This document shows, one piece after another, positions 1-5,822 of a stretch of 15,825 nucleotides of DNA; the stretch's first letter is position 1, and every line of letters starts with the position of its first letter. The stretch covers positions 1 through 15,825 of the forward strand of contig JBCCLI010000122.1 in assembly GCA_039026975.1 (NCBI GenBank), in the 5' to 3' direction. The notes below the pieces were generated by a model that saw only the letters and a program-made list of their open reading frames with translations, did no database searches and was not told the DNA's origin. Made by a program: the position numbers and the translations under genes. The stretch is from JBCBKZ01 sp039026975. Lineage in GTDB: Bacteria; Bacteroidota; Bacteroidia; J057.

Positions 1-3
1 AGA

Positions 4-78
4 GGGAGTTTAGCTCAGTTGGTTCAGAGCACCTGCCTTACAAGCAGGGGGTCACTGGTTCGAGTCCAGTAACTCCCA
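4..78 (+). tRNA. tRNA-Val (anticodon UAC)
   Basis: A full cloverleaf can be drawn by hand. Acceptor stem GGGAGTT (4-10) pairs with AACTCCC (71-77), with discriminator A at 78. The D arm is GCTC/GAGC (13-16 with 27-30). The anticodon stem is CCTGC/GCAGG (32-36 with 44-48) with loop CTTACAA, giving anticodon TAC at 39-41, valine. The T arm is ACTGG/CCAGT (54-58 with 66-70) with loop TTCGAGT. The CCA end is not encoded. An integrase gene starts 125 bases downstream, so the 3' half of this tRNA is the likely attachment site of the element. Confidence 0.97.
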
Positions 79-88
79 CGAACCAGTG
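53..88. other. Candidate attachment site with inverted repeat over the tRNA 3' end
   Basis: CACTGGTTCG (53-62, the 5' half of the tRNA T arm) is repeated in perfect inverted orientation as CGAACCAGTG (79-88), starting at the first base after the discriminator. The 16 bases between hold the rest of the T arm and acceptor strand. Tyrosine recombinases of this type usually use tRNA 3' ends as att cores, and the adjacent integrase supports that here. The crossover point cannot be set because the other element end lies outside the window. The repeat could also simply let the downstream RNA compete with the tRNA fold. Confidence 0.55.
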
Positions 89-120
89 AGGGCTATGATT
101 TAAAATAGCCCTCATTCTTT
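86..120 (+). terminator. Intrinsic terminator after tRNA-Val
   Basis: TGAGGGCTAT (87-96) and ATAGCCCTCA (105-114) form a ten-pair stem with an eight-base loop, followed by the T-rich stretch TTCTTTATTTTA. It lies directly behind the tRNA and would end its transcript before the integrase gene. Confidence 0.85.
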
Positions 121-178
121 ATTTTAAGGCCTTTCTTTCCTGCCTTTACAGTGGACTCATAATCACCAAGCGCCAAAC

Positions 179-197
179 CGGTACAAAAACGGTACAA
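179..197. repeat. Two CGGTACAA direct repeats just before the integrase start
   Basis: CGGTACAA occurs at 179-186 and again at 190-197, 11 bases apart (about one helical turn), ending five bases before the integrase ATG. Short direct repeats beside an integrase gene and att site are typical of arm-type binding sites for the recombinase N-terminal domain, so integrase binding could also repress its own gene. This role is inferred from position and spacing. Confidence 0.5.
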
Positions 198-202
198 GCA
201 TT

Positions 203-1456
203 ATGAGTAACCCAAGAATAGTAATTAGAAAAAATCAGGCTGCTGATGGCAGCTACCCTCTCCAGATTCGGTTTAGCCGAAAAGGTGAGCTGTACAGATT
301 CAACATTGATATTAATGTTCAGCTGAAAGACTGGGATCCTATGAAGGGGATGGTTAAGGGTAGATCTGAGGATGTAAAGAACCTTAACCACAGAATAAGC
401 CAAGCACTGGCCAGAGCTAATGACATCATCGTTCACTATGACCTGGTAACTAAAGCTGAGCTTACTCCAGAGAAGTTTAAATCAGAATTTTTCAGTGCAG
501 GAAGTAAGGAAGACTTTCTAATCTTCTGGCAGCTGGAGATGATTTCCAGGTATCAGAGAAGGCTTATGGGAGATGCTGTCTTAGTGGCTGAGACTCGTAC
601 CTTGGAGAAGCTGAGAAATAGGTATAAATCTGTACCATTTACCCAGATAGGACGGAAATGGTTAGAAGAGTTTGATGCGTGGCATGCAAAGCAGCTAAGG
701 GAAAAAGGCTATGAAGGGAACAGGGAGAGAAGGAAGGCATTGAGACAAATAAAGAAGTATCTGGGCTATGCCAAAAACAACTACCTCCAGTTTATAGATC
801 CCTTCCAGAATTTTGATCTACCTAAATACAGTAAGGATATAGTTTATCTGGAGGAGAAAGAGCTTCAGCTGCTCATAAAGCTTTGGAGGAATAAGAATCT
901 GCTCAGAAAGAAGATGAAAGCTTATGCTGAGAGACAAGAAATGAGGCCCTTTGATGTGGCCAGGTACACAGCAGATAAGCAAGTAGAAAGAATCTGGAAG
1001 GTAATCGTGGCCTTCCTGTTTCAGTGCTTCACTGGAGTAAGACATTCTGACTTAAAGGCGCTCTCCCATCAGAACCTAACAGATGATCTCCTGATATTTG
1101 TCCCTGTAAAGACCAGAAATACCAGTGGGAAGAAGGTATTTTTTCCTATCACCCCCATGATTAGAGAGCTAATTATGACTTCTTCCGGAGCATTAATTGA
1201 AGTAACTTCTAATCAGAAGTATAATAAGCAGCTAAAAATAGTAGCTGAGATAACCCAGCTGGAGAAGCATCTTACCTCACATGTGGGAAGGCATACTTTT
1301 GGGAGTATGATGGTAGCTAATGGCGTAAGCCTGGTTTCCCTTACTGATCTCATGGGAGTTACTTCTGTGAGGACTGTTATGGTATATGCCCATAGTAGCC
1401 TGGAAACACAGAAGAGAGAGCTACTGAAAGCTCATAAATCTCTGATTAAGGGATAG
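203..1456 (+). CDS. Tyrosine recombinase / phage-type integrase
   Basis: Site-specific recombinase of 417 aa that would integrate and excise the element at the adjacent tRNA-Val. An arm-type DNA-binding domain (about 1-85) is followed by a SAM-like core-binding domain (about 105-205) and a catalytic domain (about 215-410). Visible active-site residues are Arg280 in TGVRHSDL, His360 and Arg363 in HVGRH, and the nucleophile Tyr395 in VMVYAH. The second His/Trp position, usually the H of an LGH motif, is Val386 here (LMGVTSVRT). That residue is the least strictly required of the set, so the enzyme may still be active. Length and layout fit the usual Bacteroidota integrase. The ATG at 203 is preceded by the CGGTACAA repeats. 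Its 3' end overlaps the convergent gene 1446-1649 by 11 bases. Confidence 0.96.
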   Translation: MSNPRIVIRKNQAADGSYPLQIRFSRKGELYRFNIDINVQLKDWDPMKGMVKGRSEDVKNLNHRISQALARANDIIVHYDLVTKAELTPEKFKSEFFSAGSKEDFLIFWQLEMISRYQRRLMGDAVLVAETRTLEKLRNRYKSVPFTQIGRKWLEEFDAWHAKQLREKGYEGNRERRKALRQIKKYLGYAKNNYLQFIDPFQNFDLPKYSKDIVYLEEKELQLLIKLWRNKNLLRKKMKAYAERQEMRPFDVARYTADKQVERIWKVIVAFLFQCFTGVRHSDLKALSHQNLTDDLLIFVPVKTRNTSGKKVFFPITPMIRELIMTSSGALIEVTSNQKYNKQLKIVAEITQLEKHLTSHVGRHTFGSMMVANGVSLVSLTDLMGVTSVRTVMVYAHSSLETQKRELLKAHKSLIKG

Positions 1457-1649
1457 AATTATACCTGGCATACTCAGCTAATACCTCCTCTGGAGAAAGT
1501 CTTTTCTGAGCCTTAGGGGATTTCTCCTCCACGTGATCCGGATCCCGTGTGAAGGAATGATCTTCTATCCTGTAATTTTTTAGAAGCCAAGTAAGGATCT
1601 CCTCCACCTCCTCACGGCCATACTGATCTTTTGGGATAATGTACTGCAT
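1446..1649 (-). CDS. Small hypothetical protein, 67 aa
   Basis: Not recognised. It is a charged, soluble-looking protein with no signal peptide or membrane segment. The first half (YGREEVEEILTWLLKNY) should form an amphipathic helix, followed by a basic and acidic linker and a second predicted helix (SPEEVLAEYARYN). It is the last gene of the leftward group and converges on the integrase gene, overlapping it by 11 bases, so antisense interference with integrase mRNA is possible. A structured GC-rich spacer lies just upstream. A small regulator is one possibility, but nothing in the sequence proves it. Confidence 0.65.
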   Translation of the reverse strand: MQYIIPKDQYGREEVEEILTWLLKNYRIEDHSFTRDPDHVEEKSPKAQKRLSPEEVLAEYARYNSIP

Positions 1650-1697
1650 GATACTATGTAGTTACCTCCACTGCTATTCCCTTTCCCCACAGGCCCC

Positions 1698-1797
1698 GAA
1701 GAGCGCTCTGCGAGCGCACTTCTCCGCACTCTTCCCTCCCCCCTGCGTAGTGCCTACTGCGTGGCACAACGCAGACCCACAAACCAGCCCCCCCCCC
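1698..1797. other. GC-rich double-hairpin spacer with a C10 tract
   Basis: Within the 178-base spacer 1650-1827 there are two strong stems. GAAG-A-GCGCTC (1698-1708) pairs with GAGCGC-A-CTTC (1712-1722) around loop TGC. CTGCGTAGTGCC (1743-1754) pairs with GGCACAACGCAG (1763-1774), 11 of 12 pairs, with an eight-base loop. A run of ten C follows at 1788-1797. The block is much richer in G+C than its surroundings. Neither stem is followed by a T-run on either strand, so a plain terminator is unlikely. It may be a small structured RNA, an mRNA-stabilising element, a single-strand origin or the remnant of a small repeat. No believable gene covers it. Confidence 0.5.
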
Positions 1798-1827
1798 GAC
1801 CCTGAATTTAATAAGAGGTTTTCGCTG

Positions 1828-2034
1828 CTAGCCTTCTTTTAGCTTAGCCAGATCTGCCTCTAGGAGCCGAATCTTTTTTAGGTGCTTCTGCTGTGTAAAC
1901 TCCAGGGACTGATTAGCTGCAGCTAAATCATCTCGCTCTCTCCTTAGCTCATTTATAAGCTCCATGATCTTCTCTGCAGCCTGCTCTACTGAGCCTGTGT
2001 CTCTAATAGCTTTTTCTATATCTGCTGGAGTCAT
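1828..2034 (-). CDS. Small coiled-coil protein, 68 aa
   Basis: Not recognised by family. Residues 1-25 look like a compact helical pair (MTPADIEKAIRDTGSVEQAA), and residues 26-65 form a long heptad-like stretch rich in Leu, Glu, Lys and Arg, strongly suggesting a coiled coil. There is no signal peptide or membrane segment. A terminator-like hairpin ends only 12-20 bases upstream of its start, so it is expressed either by read-through or from a promoter of its own. A small oligomeric accessory protein is all that can be inferred. Confidence 0.65.
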   Translation of the reverse strand: MTPADIEKAIRDTGSVEQAAEKIMELINELRRERDDLAAANQSLEFTQQKHLKKIRLLEADLAKLKEG

Positions 2035-2046
2035 TTTCTAGGATCT

Positions 2047-2086
2047 CAAAAATAAAGGAAGCCCCTACTCTATCAGTGGGACTTCC
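2047..2086 (-). terminator. Intrinsic terminator (or attenuator) behind the secreted-protein gene
   Basis: Read on the - strand, GGAAG (2086-2082) and CTTCC (2061-2057) close a stem that continues inward through CCCACT/AGT-GGG with small bulges. It is followed by TTTATTTTT. It lies 27 bases after the stop of the 140-aa gene and just before the start of the 68-aa gene. Confidence 0.75.
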
Positions 2087-2112
2087 AGTTTACTAAAATC
2101 TACTATTCTAAT

Positions 2113-2535
2113 CTAATTTGGAGGGATAGCTGCCTGCATATTAGATCTGCCGCTCATAGGTCCTCTCATAGTTTCCCTACTGGCTCTATTCCGCTGGGTA
2201 ATCCTTTCCTGGCAGTACCTCTTATAAGATGCATGGAGATCCGGATAAACCGTCTGGATATGATCTCTTACATCTAAATCATTCAGATTACGGCTCCGTG
2301 TGAACTGGTCCTTAGACATCTGTAGAAATCTCTCCAGCTCACCGGTATCTGATAATCCTATGTTTACCAGTTTCGCTGGGTTATTGATATTAGCCAGATT
2401 CGACCTGGCTGTTTTTTTGGCATATGCCAAAATACCATCCTGCCAGCCTATGAGAACATCTGAAGCAGATAGGCTCTGGGCCTGGACAGTTCCTCCTATA
2501 GTCAGGAGAAGAAGAAGTGATATATAGAATTTCAT
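2113..2535 (-). CDS. Secreted hypothetical protein, 140 aa
   Basis: Function unknown. The N-terminus is a clear Sec signal peptide: Lys2, hydrophobic core ISLLLLLTIGG, then TVQAQ with probable cleavage after Ala19. The mature part is mostly helical and basic near its end, with one cysteine and a Gly/Met/Arg-rich, Asn/Pro-terminated tail. No enzyme motif is visible. It lies 49 bases behind a single-span membrane protein gene and is followed by a terminator, so it is probably the last gene of the 4859-2113 operon. A periplasmic or surface-linked role is likely from the signal peptide. A lysis-related role is possible from context only. Confidence 0.75.
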   Translation of the reverse strand: MKFYISLLLLLTIGGTVQAQSLSASDVLIGWQDGILAYAKKTARSNLANINNPAKLVNIGLSDTGELERFLQMSKDQFTRSRNLNDLDVRDHIQTVYPDLHASYKRYCQERITQRNRASRETMRGPMSGRSNMQAAIPPN

Positions 2536-2584
2536 GATTTACTAATTGAATGTTGCGAATGAGTAATTTTCTGAGGCCCCTACC

Positions 2585-2812
2585 CTAGCAGGGACATTTA
2601 GCTTTGCCTGAAAACACATCTTTTACATACTGCACTTTCAGCTTCCATCCGAGCATGTCCCACGTACCTTTGGGCTTTGTGGGTAGCTCTATGGTTACAG
2701 GCTGGTTTAGCTCTCTCCAGAGAGTTTTTCTAGGCTCCTGTGGAGCCACTATCATCCAGTAAATGACAGCTCCAAGCAGGAGTATCTTTATGATTTTAAT
2801 TAGGCTTCTCAT
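2585..2812 (-). CDS. Small single-span membrane protein, 75 aa
   Basis: Not recognised. A basic start (MRSLIKIIK) is followed by one hydrophobic helix (ILLLGAVIYWMIV, about residues 10-23) and a soluble region of about 50 aa with aromatic residues, which ends in KCPC. The cysteine pair at the extreme C-terminus stands out and could bind metal or form a disulfide. The start lies four bases after the stop of the 407-aa membrane protein, so the two are almost certainly co-transcribed and may interact. Confidence 0.7.
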   Translation of the reverse strand: MRSLIKIIKILLLGAVIYWMIVAPQEPRKTLWRELNQPVTIELPTKPKGTWDMLGWKLKVQYVKDVFSGKAKCPC

Positions 2813-2816
2813 TAGG

Positions 2817-4040
2817 CTATAGTGTTATGTTTTGGAAGTACTTTCCTACTGTCTTTCTGTCCCATTTTAGCTCCCTGGCCAGGGCTGATTTTGAGGGCGC
2901 TTTTCCCCCTCCCTGAGCTTTCAGTTTATCATAGGCCAGCTGGAGCATCCCCACTCTGGCCTGGGCAGATTGGGTAGTATTATACTTCTTGTTGGTATTG
3001 TCCGGTGGGATATTTCCATAGATGTACTCCTTCCCCAATTCCCCACTTTTCTGGGTATTATTTGGGGAATTATTGCCCTTATTCGTGGGATACCCTATCT
3101 CTGCCTGAGGCTGAGTAGACTGTGGATCCCCTCCTGAGTAGGGTGGGGAAGCGTGGGCAGTTGGGGAAGGAGGCTGTACCCAAGATGGCTGGCCATATGT
3201 GGAATACCCACCCTCATTTATCTCAATTTTCCCATACAAAGCTTCCTCACATATGAGCATGCAAAAGGAGTTTAATAGCGACAGAGCAAGCATGGCTACA
3301 TAAGCCATGATTACCACTAATCCCAGACTGAAGTTAAAGTCCTGATTTTTGCTGCTAGCATGTTTAAGCTGTGCCTTATAGCTACCCATGGCCAGGCCTA
3401 ATTCTCTATCTCTCTGATTTTTCAGGGTGTCTATTCTTGCCTGAGCTGCATCATAAGAAGTCTTATGCTGGCTATACTCTGCCTGTGGATGCCACTTAGT
3501 TGGCTTAAACCATGTCTTTCCCTTCCATGTGTAGACTTTGAGAATATCATCCTTTATTTTCTCCTCTGCAGCTATGAGCCCTTTATACTTACTATCTATA
3601 GGACCAGTGAGGGTAGTAGGGGAGATGTTATGGAGGGAATCCAGACCTGAGGCCTGATAGGAGAAATCTGTTTTTCCACCCCAATTCTGCAGAGAGTCAT
3701 TCCCACAAATAAACAGTAAAACCACAAAGGCTAAGATGGCACCTTCCGGATAGACTCGGCTCTTTCCGAATCGCCATTTTTCTACTGCATACAGCCCTAA
3801 AAAATTGATCAAGATAAAGATGGTGATGGCTATTCCAGCTGAAATAGCTATCCCTAAAGCTTTATGATTTAACATATCGCCATATCTGCCGGCTGAGATG
3901 CTTCCTGTAAACACACTCAGAGCTATACCGGCCAGCATGCTAATTACAAGCACCCATATGTGCTTTCTGGCTGATGGGCTTTTCTTCAGGTTCTTATTTC
4001 CCCTGATAGCTTGCCCTATCACTTTTAAAAAATCAAACAT
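2817..4040 (-). CDS. Four-span membrane protein with C-terminal helix-turn-helix, 407 aa
   Basis: Three hydrophobic helices (about 28-48, 61-83, 98-112) are followed by a region of about 125 residues rich in charged helix (113-237), a fourth helix (about 238-262), a flexible Pro/Gly/Asn/Gln-rich linker (about 275-355), and a compact C-terminal domain. The last 27 residues (SKSALARELKWDRKTVGKYF) read as a classic helix-turn-helix of the kind seen in resolvases and transcription regulators. An even number of spans puts both termini on the same side, presumably the cytoplasm, so the HTH can reach DNA. It sits mid-operon, 11 bases after the 112-aa gene and four before the 75-aa gene. It may tether element DNA to the membrane or act as a membrane-bound regulator; that is inference. 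No named family is recognised. Confidence 0.8.
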   Translation of the reverse strand: MFDFLKVIGQAIRGNKNLKKSPSARKHIWVLVISMLAGIALSVFTGSISAGRYGDMLNHKALGIAISAGIAITIFILINFLGLYAVEKWRFGKSRVYPEGAILAFVVLLFICGNDSLQNWGGKTDFSYQASGLDSLHNISPTTLTGPIDSKYKGLIAAEEKIKDDILKVYTWKGKTWFKPTKWHPQAEYSQHKTSYDAAQARIDTLKNQRDRELGLAMGSYKAQLKHASSKNQDFNFSLGLVVIMAYVAMLALSLLNSFCMLICEEALYGKIEINEGGYSTYGQPSWVQPPSPTAHASPPYSGGDPQSTQPQAEIGYPTNKGNNSPNNTQKSGELGKEYIYGNIPPDNTNKKYNTTQSAQARVGMLQLAYDKLKAQGGGKAPSKSALARELKWDRKTVGKYFQNITL

Positions 4041-4051
4041 GACTAAATAGG

Positions 4052-4390
4052 TTAAGGATTAGGATTATTGACTAATGATCTTAGGTAGCTTAGACTCTGG
4101 CCTGCAGGATCCTCTGAAGTACTCTCCAGTATGATCCATTTAGCTCTGTTTAGGGTGCTGGAAAGCTGCGCTGGAGGCTGAACCAGTCTCAGCTTGGAAA
4201 CTAGCTGGGAAAGCTCCTGAGTATGTGCAGGGGCATGGGCTTGAATATACTCTGATATCTGAGCTTCCTGCTCATTAGCTACCTGAGTAGGGGAGTGGGT
4301 AAACCATATGACTAATCCCAGACCTAAGAGAAAAAGGGAAACTGGATTCATACGGATACGCTGCTGCTTTTTCTTTTGAGTTTTCTTCAT
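4052..4390 (-). CDS. Single-span membrane protein, 112 aa
   Basis: Not recognised. A very basic N-terminus (MKKTQKKKQQRIR) precedes one hydrophobic helix at about residues 15-31 (VSLFLLGLGLVIWF). The remaining 80 residues form a soluble, helical, Gln/Ser/Leu-rich domain, so a type II topology with the C-terminal domain outside the cytoplasm is predicted. It is followed after 11 bases by the 407-aa membrane protein and preceded by a 106-base spacer with hairpins. Size and topology would fit a spanin- or holin-like role, but no supporting motif is present. Confidence 0.7.
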   Translation of the reverse strand: MKKTQKKKQQRIRMNPVSLFLLGLGLVIWFTHSPTQVANEQEAQISEYIQAHAPAHTQELSQLVSKLRLVQPPAQLSSTLNRAKWIILESTSEDPAGQSLSYLRSLVNNPNP

Positions 4391-4408
4391 AATTCATGTA
4401 AGCGTTAA

Positions 4409-4463
4409 GCTGTTAGCTTTTAGGAAAATGGTGTGACGGTATAGGCACACACCCCCATAGGGG
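4409..4463. other. Hairpin-rich spacer in the membrane-gene operon
   Basis: The 106-base gap 4391-4496 holds several short inverted repeats. AAGCT-gtt-AGCTT is near 4416-4428. GGTGTG (4430-4435) pairs with CACACC (4448-4453), and CCCC-ATA-GGGG lies at 4453-4463. The last two share a base, so they compete. No T-run follows either on the - strand. It may be an mRNA processing or translation-control element; the role is unproved. Confidence 0.35.
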
Positions 4464-4496
4464 AGTGGATGACCGGAAGGCCAGGAACGTGTATGT

Positions 4497-4859
4497 CTAA
4501 ATTTGATCTGGTACAGGGATGCCTTCTTCATCTTCTGAAGAAGGAAGGAGTACGGTGTACTCTTTCCCTAGCTGTAAGTCTGTCCTATACATCTCTTCTA
4601 TCTCTGAGGAAACACGATCCTCTAAGACAGTAGGATCTGGTACATGAGACTTCAGGAGAATGCGTAGGAAGTAAGCTGTAGCGTACTGGTAGCGTGAATG
4701 CTGCCAGTAACGTTCTGACTCCTTCTCATAGGAGAGGGCTTCAGAACGGGCTGCGTACAAGCTGCTCTGGAGCTGCTTAATGATGCTAATAAGCTTGGGC
4801 TGGGGTAGCTCATTTAGTTGTTTGGTAGTGAGCTGGTCTACCGGTACTTGAATTTCCAT
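4497..4859 (-). CDS. Hypothetical helical protein, 120 aa
   Basis: Function unknown. There is no signal peptide or membrane segment. The N-terminal half (about 11-60) reads as helices with coiled-coil character (PKLISIIKQLQSSLYAARSE). The middle is aromatic-rich (RYWQHSRYQYATAYFLRILL), and the C-terminus is acidic and ends in EDEEGIPVPDQI. It is the first gene of the leftward envelope operon. Its ATG directly follows GCTCGCCAAAGCA, one copy of the inverted repeat of the upstream leader, and a terminator lies 28 bases before the start. Its expression, and that of the operon behind it, is therefore likely controlled in the leader. Confidence 0.75.
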   Translation of the reverse strand: MEIQVPVDQLTTKQLNELPQPKLISIIKQLQSSLYAARSEALSYEKESERYWQHSRYQYATAYFLRILLKSHVPDPTVLEDRVSSEIEEMYRTDLQLGKEYTVLLPSSEDEEGIPVPDQI

Positions 4860-4860
4860 T

Positions 4861-5055
4861 GCTTTGGCGAGCTTTAATGGTTAAACAAAAAAATCCTCGG
4901 ATAAAATACCCAGAGGATTTACTCATGTATGATACCCCTGGAATACCCGCGCTCGCCAAAGACTTTAACCCGTAAAGGGACCGGGCACCCAGAGGATGCT
5001 ATATGTTTACTCCAAAAACTTCTAAGGAAGCTTACGGATTAACGTCTTTGGCGAG
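4861..5055 (-). promoter_or_regulatory. Leader with competing inverted repeats (candidate RNA switch)
   Basis: Three related segments occur. CTTTACGGGTTAAAGTCTTT continuing to GGCGAG (read on - strand, 4977-4952) matches the complement of 5030-5055 at 22 of 26 positions, so the two can form a long stem. The core GCTCGCCAAAG is present again on the - strand at 4872-4861, touching the ATG of the 120-aa gene, and can pair with 4951-4961 instead. A direct repeat, ACCCAGAGGAT, occurs at 4908-4918 and 4987-4997, and either copy can pair with ATCCTC at 4893-4898 of the terminator. Such mutually exclusive pairings are the usual architecture of attenuators, but a double-stranded operator is also possible. 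Spacer 4860-5156 contains no gene. Confidence 0.5.
4884..4920 (-). terminator. Intrinsic terminator in the leader of the 120-aa gene
   Basis: On the - strand AAATCCTC (4920-4913) pairs with GAGGATTT (4898-4891). The loop contains a further GG/CC pair, and a run of seven T (4893-4887) overlaps the stem end. It sits inside the 297-base divergent spacer, 28 bases before the ATG at 4859, so it acts as an attenuator for anything transcribed leftward from this spacer. Confidence 0.75.
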
Positions 5056-5156
5056 ACGCATTAAAGGTAGGAAAAAAGAGGAGGAAAAAGAAAGCTAGTG
5101 TCTAAGATTTAGATTCCTTAGATTGGAGTTTTCAATCCTATAAATGATATAGTACT

Positions 5157-5489
5157 ATGAGATTCATCATTACCATTATCCTGTTTATTGGCCTGCAAGT
5201 GAGCGTCTATGGCCAAAGTGAGAAATTCGAGTATGCTCACGTGAGCATAGGGTTTAAGCTGAATGGAAAAACCCAGATCAAAATGATCGCTCCATCCAGT
5301 AAAGCTGCCGACCTTCTCCTAAAAGGAGATGATGCTAAGCCCATGAAGTTTGGGAGTTATATAGAGGCCCTGAACTACTTAGGAGATGATGGCTGGGAAG
5401 TGATACAGACCTTAGATGAAGGGGGAACAGGCCTTTGGGGAGCTACTACGTCTTCTTATGCCTATCTCATGAAACGGAAAAAGGGATAG
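5157..5489 (+). CDS. Secreted DUF4177-like small protein, 110 aa
   Basis: The N-terminus is a Sec signal peptide (MRFIITIILFIGLQVSVYGQ) with cleavage near Gly19-Gln20. The mature part resembles DUF4177-type small proteins: an early beta strand (FEYAHVSIGF), then ALNYLGDDGWEVIQTLDEGG, and a final strand YAYLMKRKKG. The function of that family is unknown. It is the only rightward gene among leftward ones, with its own upstream spacer, and it converges on the end of the virion operon. That is the arrangement of a prophage 'moron' gene expressed in the lysogen. A short inverted repeat GATTG/CAATC near 5120-5137 lies in its promoter region. Confidence is high for the gene and moderate for the family. 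Confidence 0.8.
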   Translation: MRFIITIILFIGLQVSVYGQSEKFEYAHVSIGFKLNGKTQIKMIAPSSKAADLLLKGDDAKPMKFGSYIEALNYLGDDGWEVIQTLDEGGTGLWGATTSSYAYLMKRKKG

Positions 5490-5508
5490 ACCCTCTAAGG
5501 CTATCCCT
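5476..5508 (-). terminator. Terminator of the virion operon, overlapping a gene end
   Basis: On the - strand AGGGATAG (5508-5501) pairs with CTATCCCT (5489-5482), followed by TTTTTCC. The 3' stem arm and T-run lie inside the last codons (Lys-Arg-Lys-Lys-Gly-stop) of the rightward gene. On the + strand no T-run follows the stem, so it ends leftward transcription. Confidence 0.75.
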
Positions 5509-5551
5509 CGCGCTTACTGAATTATGAGAATTTTCAAGAATAGATCTCCCC

Positions 5552-5773
5552 TTACGTACTGGCTTCAGGCTTTTTAGTCGGTGTTTTCTGGCCTGTAGCA
5601 AGTACTACATACCGGCTCGTATAGCCAGTGTACTTTCCAGATTTTCCGTACAGGAATTCTAGCTCTTCATCAGTGGCTTTTTGTAAGTCCACTCTTCTGC
5701 TCCCTTTCTGCAGGATGGGGTTTTTACTCTTAGCGCGTGCTTCACCCAGCCCTGTAAGCTTATATTTTTTCAT
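5552..5773 (-). CDS. Small basic protein at the end of the virion operon, 73 aa
   Basis: Function unknown. It is basic and soluble, with MKKYKLTGLGEARAKSKN at the start and DLQKATDEELEFLYGKSGKY in the middle. A Thr/Lys/Pro tail follows (GQKTPTKKPEAST). The chosen ATG at 5773 gives a typical MKKYK start; an upstream in-frame ATG at 5797 would add eight residues (MLTIDHKP). It is the last gene before the terminator and lies close behind the 181-aa gene, so a small virion-assembly or neck protein is possible. No named family is assigned. Confidence 0.7.
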   Translation of the reverse strand: MKKYKLTGLGEARAKSKNPILQKGSRRVDLQKATDEELEFLYGKSGKYTGYTSRYVVLATGQKTPTKKPEAST

Positions 5774-5822
5774 AGGTTTATGGTCTATGGTTAACAAATT
5801 CTACGGTAAAAAAAGCCTATGA

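Noticed and set aside
146..436. Leftward open frame of 96 codons across the integrase start
   Set aside because: It is antisense to the integrase arm-binding domain and its sequence is unremarkable.
1698..1774. Rho-independent terminators
   Set aside because: The stems are strong but lack a following T-run on either strand.
1788..1797. C10 tract as a phase-variable promoter or coding switch
   Set aside because: It lies about 140 bases before the next leftward start with no promoter elements visible around it and is in no credible reading frame. A switch role cannot be supported.
1639..1842. Rightward open frame of 67 codons over the GC-rich spacer
   Set aside because: The product is low-complexity (Pro/Ser/His), crosses the C10 tract and both hairpins, and overlaps the ends of two better genes.
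2113..4390. Holin-endolysin-spanin lysis cassette
   Set aside because: Membrane and signal-peptide proteins are present, but no lysozyme, amidase or peptidase motif and no lipoprotein box was seen.
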